Positions 5,659 to 10,725 of a DNA stretch of 10,725 nucleotides are shown one piece after another (the stretch's first letter is position 1; each line of letters begins with the position of its first letter). Origin of the DNA: Gammaproteobacteria bacterium (GTDB lineage: Bacteria > Pseudomonadota > Gammaproteobacteria > SZUA-152); NCBI GenBank assembly GCA_003229995.1, contig QIGJ01000137.1, positions 1-10,725 on the forward strand, written 5' to 3'. Made by a program: the position numbers and the translations under genes. The notes below the pieces were generated by a model. It worked only from the letters and a program-made list of their open reading frames with translations, was not told where the DNA came from and did not search any database.

Positions 5659-7305
5659 ATGAGTGAACATTTCAGCCATGATGTCCTGGTTATTGGTAGC
5701 GGTGCAGCCGGTTTGGGTCTGATCCTGCGGCTTGACCCCAGCCTGCGCGTCGCCGTTATCGCCAAGGGTTTGGTGGACGAAGGCAGTAGTAAATATGCCC
5801 AAGGTGGCATTGCTGCTGTGCTGGACCCGGCAGATTCTGTCGAGAGCCATGTGCAGGACACGCTCACAGCCGGAGCTGGATTGTGTGACCCCGCAACCGT
5901 ACGATTCGCTGCCGAACACGGCGCTGAACAGATTCGCTGGCTCAACGACCTCGGCACCCCCTTTTCCACCGCCAACGATAGCAAACTGCATCTCACCCGG
6001 GAAGGTGGTCACAGCCAACGTCGGGTCGCCCACGCGGCCGATGCCACCGGCCGTGCTACAACCCAATCCATGGTGGATGCACTAAAAAACCGGCCCAACG
6101 TCGAATTGTTCGAAAACCATATCGCCGTGGACCTGATTACTGCCAACAAACTCGGCCACGAACCGCAACGCGTACTGGGCGCTTACATACTCGACCGCAA
6201 AGCCGACCACATCGAGGTTTTCCATGCCCGTTGCGTTGTGCTCGCCACTGGCGGTGCCAGTAAAGTCTATCTGTATACCACCAATCCGGATGTTTCCACC
6301 GGCGATGGTATCGCCATGGCATGGCGCGCAGGCTGCCGAGTGGCCAACATGGAATTCATCCAGTTCCACCCCACTTGCCTCTATCATTCCCAGGCCAAAT
6401 CTTTTTTGGTTTCCGAAGCGCTGCGCGGCGAAGGTGCCCACCTGCTGCTGCCCGACGGCAGTCGCTTCATGCACAAATTTGATTCCCGTGCCGAACTTGC
6501 CTCACGCGATATCGTTGCCCGCGCTCTGGATCATGAAATGAAACGCCTGGGTGCTGATTGCCTGTATATTGATATCAGCTTCAAGGATACTGACTTTATT
6601 ACCAGCCACTTTCCCACCATCTACCAACGCTGTCTCGAATTCGGCTTTGATATGACCCAGCAACCACTTCCGGTTGTACCCGCCGCCCACTACACCTGTG
6701 GCGGTGTGATGACTGACTTGCACGGCCACAGCGATATCGATGGTCTTTATGCCATCGGTGAAACCGCCTTTACGGGCCTGCACGGTGCCAACCGTCTGGC
6801 CAGTAACTCACTGTTAGAGTGTCTGGTCTTCGGCGAAGCTGCCGCAAAAGATATCAATCTGACGGTGAAAGACCGGCAACTTATCGAACACATTCCCGAC
6901 TGGGATGAAAGTCGTGTTACTGACTCTGATGAAGAAGTGGTGGTTTCTCACAACTGGGATGAATTGCGCCGCTTCATGTGGGACTACGTGGGCATCGTGC
7001 GCACCGACAAACGCCTGCAACGCGCCCTGCGTCGCACCGATTTATTAGTGCGTGAAATAGAGGAATACTACAGCCACTTCCGCATCAGTGGTGATCTCAT
7101 TGAACTGCGTAATCTGGTACAAGCCGCCACTCTGATTATTCGTAGTGCTATGCTGCGTCAGGAAAGCCGTGGCCTTCACTACACACTGGATTATCCTGAA
7201 ATGAACAATACCGGTGTACCGGAAAACACGATTTTAGTACCGCCGAATTTCAATTCACAAGCAAAGCCTTCCCGCCCGCGTTTATCACCAAACAACACCG
7301 TCTGA
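5659..7305 (+). CDS. nadB: NadB, L-aspartate oxidase
   Basis: This FAD-dependent cytoplasmic enzyme oxidises L-aspartate to iminoaspartate, the first step of de novo NAD synthesis; NadA then makes quinolinate. The protein is 548 residues (E. coli 540). The N-terminal FAD-binding motif is GSGAAG at 13-18, followed by [12 protein letters not shown] at 43-54 and EGGHSQRR at 115-122. Active-site positions fall at a constant offset of 7 from E. coli: His237 (in FHPT), Arg283 (in [11 protein letters not shown]), His344 (in [10 protein letters not shown]) and Arg379 (in [12 protein letters not shown]). The C-terminal helical domain of the succinate dehydrogenase/fumarate reductase flavoprotein family follows, ending near [11 protein letters not shown]. 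It is transcribed away from rpoE, as in E. coli and Pseudomonas. A TTGACG -35-like hexamer lies at 5572-5577, but I see no good -10. The ribosome site is weak. Confidence 0.97.
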   Translation: MSEHFSHDVLVIGSGAAGLGLILRLDPSLRVAVIAKGLVDEGSSKYAQGGIAAVLDPADSVESHVQDTLTAGAGLCDPATVRFAAEHGAEQIRWLNDLGTPFSTANDSKLHLTREGGHSQRRVAHAADATGRATTQSMVDALKNRPNVELFENHIAVDLITANKLGHEPQRVLGAYILDRKADHIEVFHARCVVLATGGASKVYLYTTNPDVSTGDGIAMAWRAGCRVANMEFIQFHPTCLYHSQAKSFLVSEALRGEGAHLLLPDGSRFMHKFDSRAELASRDIVARALDHEMKRLGADCLYIDISFKDTDFITSHFPTIYQRCLEFGFDMTQQPLPVVPAAHYTCGGVMTDLHGHSDIDGLYAIGETAFTGLHGANRLASNSLLECLVFGEAAAKDINLTVKDRQLIEHIPDWDESRVTDSDEEVVVSHNWDELRRFMWDYVGIVRTDKRLQRALRRTDLLVREIEEYYSHFRISGDLIELRNLVQAATLIIRSAMLRQESRGLHYTLDYPEMNNTGVPENTILVPPNFNSQAKPSRPRLSPNNTV

Positions 7306-7476
7306 TAACAGACTAATAGACATTCCGTTGGGGCCATCAAATTTCGCTCCTCAATCCTTATTGTGATTGCATAAAAGTGTCATATCGCTCTAATGCTGAA
7401 ACAGAAAAACATCGGGTTGCCTTACGGCACTTTGATAGAAATGCTGGAAAAATTCCTCTAATATAAGCCGCTTTTT

Positions 7477-7505
7477 GACGGCAAATCTCCTAATTGGGAG
7501 CCGTC
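7477..7505 (+). other. Nested inverted repeat in the rapA leader
   Basis: GACGGC (7477-7482) pairs with GCCGTC (7500-7505), and inside it CTCC can pair with GGAG around TAATT. The structure ends 26 bases before the rapA start, in the 226-base nadB-rapA spacer (7306-7531). No T tract follows. A TATAAG -10-like hexamer lies just upstream at 7462-7467 without a recognisable -35. I see nothing else in this spacer and no clear nadB terminator. Confidence 0.3.
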
Positions 7506-7531
7506 GCTGACTTACCACAGAGAACTGACCT

Positions 7532-10468
7532 ATGCATGAAATTTCCCCCGGACAACGCTGGATTAGTGATACCGAGCTGGACATGGGATTAGGCATTGTC
7601 CTTGCCGCAGAGCACCGCACCATCAGTATTCTTTTTCCTGCCACGGGTGAACAGCGCACCTATGCCCGTCAGACGGCTCCCCTCACTCGTGTGGTTTTCG
7701 CCCCTGGCGATACCATCCGGAATCAGCAAAATGAAACGCTGCGAATCAATTCAGTGGAAGAGGAAGATGGCCTATTGTTTTACTGTGGAAAAACCGCCGG
7801 GGGAGAAATAACCGTTTGGCCAGAAGGCCAGCTGGATCATTGTCTTCAGCTGAACCGGCCACGCGAGCGGTTATTGGCCACACAGATTGATGCCAATAAG
7901 TGGTTTGAGCTGCGTTATCAAACGCTGCAACACACCCATCATTTGGCGCATTCCGATTTGTACGGTTTGACGGGTGTGCGTACCAGTCTGATCCCCCATC
8001 AGTTGTTTATTGCCCATGAAGTTGCGAAACGTTATGCGCCGCGCGTGTTGCTGGCCGATGAAGTGGGGTTGGGGAAAACAATCGAAGCTGGCTTGATATT
8101 GCACCAGCAATTATTAACCGAACGCGCCAAGCGTGTACTTATTGTGGTGCCGGAAGCCCTGGTGCATCAATGGTTGGTAGAAATGTTGAGGCGTTTTAAT
8201 CTGCATTTCAGCGTGTTTGATGAAGAACGTTGCGCAGGGATTGAGGCAGGTGATTCAACAGAAGAGGAAAACCCCTTTTATTCAGAACAACTTATTTTAT
8301 GCAGTCTCGATTTTTTGTGTAAAAACAATAAACGCAGCCAGCAGGTGCTGGCCAGTGAATGGGATTTTTTGGTGGTGGATGAGGCGCATCATTTACAGTG
8401 GTCGCCCACGCAAAGCAGTGAAGAATATCAATTTGTCGAAGCGCTGGCGGAAAAAACAAAAGGGGTACTACTGTTAACGGCAACACCGGAGCAACTGGGC
8501 AAAGAAAGCCACTTTGCACGTTTACGCTTACTGGACCCGAATCGTTTCCCGGACTTTGCGTCTTTTGTGCAAGAAGAAGCGCATTACCGTCCCGTGGCCG
8601 AAGCCGTGGAAGAATTGCTGAATTCAAAAAATGGCTCAGATAACAACAATAATCAACTATCAACACAAACACTCAACACGCTGCGGGCAGCGCTACCGGA
8701 AGCCGGGAATCTGTTATTAATCGATACATTCGTTGCTGAAAACAATAACGCAGAAAAAATCAAACAACAGCTTATTGAGCGATTACTCGACCGACACGGT
8801 ACCGGCCGGGTATTATTTCGTAACACCCGCGCCACAGTAAAAGGTTTTCCTGCACGACAGGTGAATGCTTATCTGCTGCCATTACCTGAACAGTATGCAG
8901 ATGCCTATAAAGCGTTTGCGGAAACCAATACAGAAATAACCCTGTCCGAGGCAAAAAATTGGCTCTGCCCTGAGCAACTTGTTCAGAAAAACCCGCACCA
9001 TCCGGTATGGACATCTTTTGATCCCAGAGTGGATTGGCTGATTGAGACACTCAGCACACTCAAGCCACAAAAAATTCTGGTCATTGCAGCCAATACCCAA
9101 ACCGCTCTCGACATTGCGCAAGCCATTAAAGCAAAAACAGGTACGCATGTCCCTGTGTTTCATGAGCAACTCAGCATCATCGAGCGTGACCGTGCGGCAG
9201 CGTATTTTGCGGATACCGACAATGGTGGACAAATTCTTATTTGTTCTGAGATCGGCAGTGAGGGACGGAATTTCCAGTTTTCACATCACTTGGTGTTGTT
9301 TGATTTACCCCTGAACCCTGATTTACTGGAACAACGCATTGGTCGGTTGGACCGCATTGGTCAGGCAAATATCATTCAGATTCATGTCCCTCACTTCGTC
9401 CATAGTCCGCAGTCATTATTGTTTGATTGGTATCAACAGGGGCTGTCTGCCTTTGAACAGACCAGCCCGGCGGGTGCCAGTGTGTTTGCAAAATGTAAAG
9501 AAGCATTGCTGGCTGCACTTTTTTCATTTGGAAAGACGGATGGAAAAACAGAAACGCATCAGACGTTAATTAGTGCCACACAAAAACTCGCAAAAACACT
9601 CAATGATCAATTACACAAAGGTCGTGATATTTTACTGGAATACAATTCCTGTTTACCCCGGGTTGCTCATGCCTTGCAGGAAAAAGCCCACAAAGAAGAT
9701 GCAAGCACGACCATTGAAAATTATCTCAACAATGTGTTTGACTGTTTTGGTGTTGATACAGAAATCCACAGTGCCAATTGTTATATTGTGAAACCCGGCG
9801 AACACATGCATACACATTTTCCCGGGCTTGAAAATGACGGTATGAAAGTCACATTTGACCGAAATCTGGCATTATCAAACGAAGATATGCAATTTATCAC
9901 CTGGGAACACCCCATTGCCACAGGCGCTTTGGAGCTGGTGCTCAGTAATGAAATGGGGAATACTGCCCTGGTTGCGATCAAACACCCCGGGCTGAGTGCA
10001 GGCACACTCTATCTGGAATGTGTATACCTACTGGAACCTCTCGCGCAAAAAGAATTGCAGTCAAAACGTTACTTACCACCCAGTACGATTCATCTGGTCA
10101 CGGATCAACAGGGGAAAAATATCAGCAGCACGTTACGCCATGAGCTGGTCAATCAATTGTTGATTCCCATTGATATCGATACCGCAAAAAATGTCGTGCG
10201 CTCGCAAACCAGTGAAATCAAAGCAATGATTGAAGCCGGTGAGCAACTGGCAAACGAGAAAAAACCTCAGTTGATTGCCAAAGCCCGCCAACAGGCGATG
10301 ACCACTCTTGACACTGAAATAGAGCGTTTACAGGCATTAAAAGCCCACAACCCCAATGTGCGTGAAGCGGAAATTCAGTTTTTCGAAGGCCAGCGGGCGG
10401 CAATCAGGATAGCACTCTCCGTAGCGACAGTCCGCCTTGATGCAATCCGAATTATTGTTGCGACGTAA
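7532..10468 (+). CDS. rapA: RapA (HepA), RNA polymerase-associated Swi2/Snf2 ATPase
   Basis: This cytoplasmic ATPase binds core RNA polymerase and promotes its recycling after termination. The protein is 978 residues (E. coli 968) and can be followed end to end. An N-terminal Tudor-like region opens GQRWISDTELDMGLG (about 1-105). The Swi2/Snf2 ATPase core follows, with Walker A DEVGLGKT at 176-183, DEAH at 283-286 and LLLTATPEQLG (motif III). The second RecA-like domain has SEIGSEGRNFQF at 572-583 and QRIGRLDRIGQ at 601-611. The C-terminal region includes FDRNLAL and QFITWEHP and ends RLDAIRIIVAT, as in E. coli (RLDALRLIVVT). An Asn-rich stretch (NNNN) lies in the less conserved linker after residue 365. 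It is convergent with glmM. The neighbourhood nadB-rapA-glmM differs from E. coli; I infer no functional link. The start matches the family N terminus. Confidence 0.97.
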   Translation: MHEISPGQRWISDTELDMGLGIVLAAEHRTISILFPATGEQRTYARQTAPLTRVVFAPGDTIRNQQNETLRINSVEEEDGLLFYCGKTAGGEITVWPEGQLDHCLQLNRPRERLLATQIDANKWFELRYQTLQHTHHLAHSDLYGLTGVRTSLIPHQLFIAHEVAKRYAPRVLLADEVGLGKTIEAGLILHQQLLTERAKRVLIVVPEALVHQWLVEMLRRFNLHFSVFDEERCAGIEAGDSTEEENPFYSEQLILCSLDFLCKNNKRSQQVLASEWDFLVVDEAHHLQWSPTQSSEEYQFVEALAEKTKGVLLLTATPEQLGKESHFARLRLLDPNRFPDFASFVQEEAHYRPVAEAVEELLNSKNGSDNNNNQLSTQTLNTLRAALPEAGNLLLIDTFVAENNNAEKIKQQLIERLLDRHGTGRVLFRNTRATVKGFPARQVNAYLLPLPEQYADAYKAFAETNTEITLSEAKNWLCPEQLVQKNPHHPVWTSFDPRVDWLIETLSTLKPQKILVIAANTQTALDIAQAIKAKTGTHVPVFHEQLSIIERDRAAAYFADTDNGGQILICSEIGSEGRNFQFSHHLVLFDLPLNPDLLEQRIGRLDRIGQANIIQIHVPHFVHSPQSLLFDWYQQGLSAFEQTSPAGASVFAKCKEALLAALFSFGKTDGKTETHQTLISATQKLAKTLNDQLHKGRDILLEYNSCLPRVAHALQEKAHKEDASTTIENYLNNVFDCFGVDTEIHSANCYIVKPGEHMHTHFPGLENDGMKVTFDRNLALSNEDMQFITWEHPIATGALELVLSNEMGNTALVAIKHPGLSAGTLYLECVYLLEPLAQKELQSKRYLPPSTIHLVTDQQGKNISSTLRHELVNQLLIPIDIDTAKNVVRSQTSEIKAMIEAGEQLANEKKPQLIAKARQQAMTTLDTEIERLQALKAHNPNVREAEIQFFEGQRAAIRIALSVATVRLDAIRIIVAT

Positions 10469-10497
10469 ATAGTAATGCGGACTGGGTGTAGGGTGGG

Positions 10498-10725
10498 CTA
10501 ATCAGAAAGCGCCTTTTTCACAACTTGCGCCAGACTCTGCGTCAATTGTGTCACCTGGGCCGCATCTTCACCTTCTACCATTACACGCACCAACGGTTCG
10601 GTACCGGACGGGCGCAACAACACCCTGCCCCGACTGCCCAATTCATTCTCTGCTGCACGGACTGCCTGCTGAATACTCTCCGAGCCTTCGATGTCAACTT
10701 TACCGCTGACTCGTACATTTTCCAT
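10498..10725 (-). CDS. glmM: GlmM, phosphoglucosamine mutase, C-terminal part (cut by window edge)
   Basis: GlmM converts glucosamine-6-phosphate to glucosamine-1-phosphate for UDP-GlcNAc, and so for peptidoglycan and lipopolysaccharide. Only the last 75 of about 445 residues are present. The Met encoded by the final three bases is internal, not a start. The fragment has the C-terminal phosphate-binding loop RPSGTEPLVRVMVEGED that is typical of GlmM, then a helix ending KKALSD and a TAG stop. The gene runs toward rapA, with 29 bases between the two stop codons and no hairpin terminator in that gap. Identity is firm from this motif; nothing can be said about the rest of the gene. Confidence 0.93.
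   Translation of the reverse strand: MENVRVSGKVDIEGSESIQQAVRAAENELGSRGRVLLRPSGTEPLVRVMVEGEDAAQVTQLTQSLAQVVKKALSD

Noticed and set aside
5611..6066. A 151-codon open frame on the minus strand over the nadB start.
   Set aside because: It is a shadow of nadB in the opposite frame, with no ribosome site and no family-like features.
7421..7467. A vegetative promoter for rapA using TTGATA (7432) and TATAAG (7462).
   Set aside because: The spacer would be 24 bases, too long for a sigma-70 promoter. The -10-like hexamer alone is weak evidence.
10498..10725. Reading the final ATG at 10725 as the start of a complete 75-residue gene.
   Set aside because: The sequence is the C-terminal phosphate-binding domain of GlmM. 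The Met coincides with the window edge and is internal.
1..10725. CRISPR arrays, tRNA or rRNA genes, insertion sequence transposases, phage or defence genes.
   Set aside because: None seen on either strand. Nearly all of the window is accounted for by conserved housekeeping and stress genes.

Overview
The window is a conserved housekeeping and envelope-stress region of a gammaproteobacterial chromosome. The evidence is the rpoE-rseA-rseB-rseC cluster diverging from nadB, with lepA on the far side and a full-length RapA (HepA), a protein typical of gammaproteobacteria. A mucD-type DegP protease gene lies between rseC and lepA. This is the layout of the algU-mucA-mucB-mucC-mucD cluster of Pseudomonas-like bacteria rather than that of E. 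coli, where degP is elsewhere. Base composition looks roughly balanced by eye, so a non-enteric, environmental gammaproteobacterium is my best guess. I cannot name a genus.

Layout. Positions 1-633 (minus) hold the N-terminal 211 residues of LepA (EF4), cut by the window edge. Positions 634-779 are a gap with a hairpin terminator for the upstream gene. Positions 780-2378 (minus) are mucD, a periplasmic serine protease with two PDZ domains. Its 5' end contains a 76-bp palindromic element that looks inserted in frame. Positions 2379-2624 are a 5' flank and intergenic spacer with an 18-bp tandem direct repeat and no convincing gene. Positions 2625-5417 (minus) are rseC, rseB, rseA and rpoE, tightly packed, with rpoE promoter-proximal. 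Positions 5418-5658 are the divergent control region, with a good match to a sigma-E-type autoregulated promoter. Positions 5659-7305 (plus) are nadB. Positions 7306-7531 are a spacer, and 7532-10468 (plus) is rapA. Positions 10498-10725 (minus) are the last 75 residues of GlmM, convergent with rapA.

How the genes work together. RpoE is an extracytoplasmic-function sigma factor held at the inner membrane by the anti-sigma factor RseA. RseB binds the periplasmic part of RseA and slows its proteolysis. RseC is a small inner-membrane protein with a Cys cluster. MucD degrades or refolds damaged periplasmic proteins, so regulator and effector are encoded side by side. NadB (first step of NAD synthesis), LepA (translation GTPase), RapA (RNA polymerase recycling) and GlmM (UDP-GlcNAc precursor synthesis) are unrelated housekeeping neighbours.

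I did not find a new multi-gene system here. The observations most worth a second look are small-scale: the in-frame palindromic element and odd N terminus of mucD, the pentapeptide tandem repeat in the periplasmic part of RseA, the duplicated motif upstream of mucD, and the putative sigma-E promoter with a leader hairpin before rpoE.
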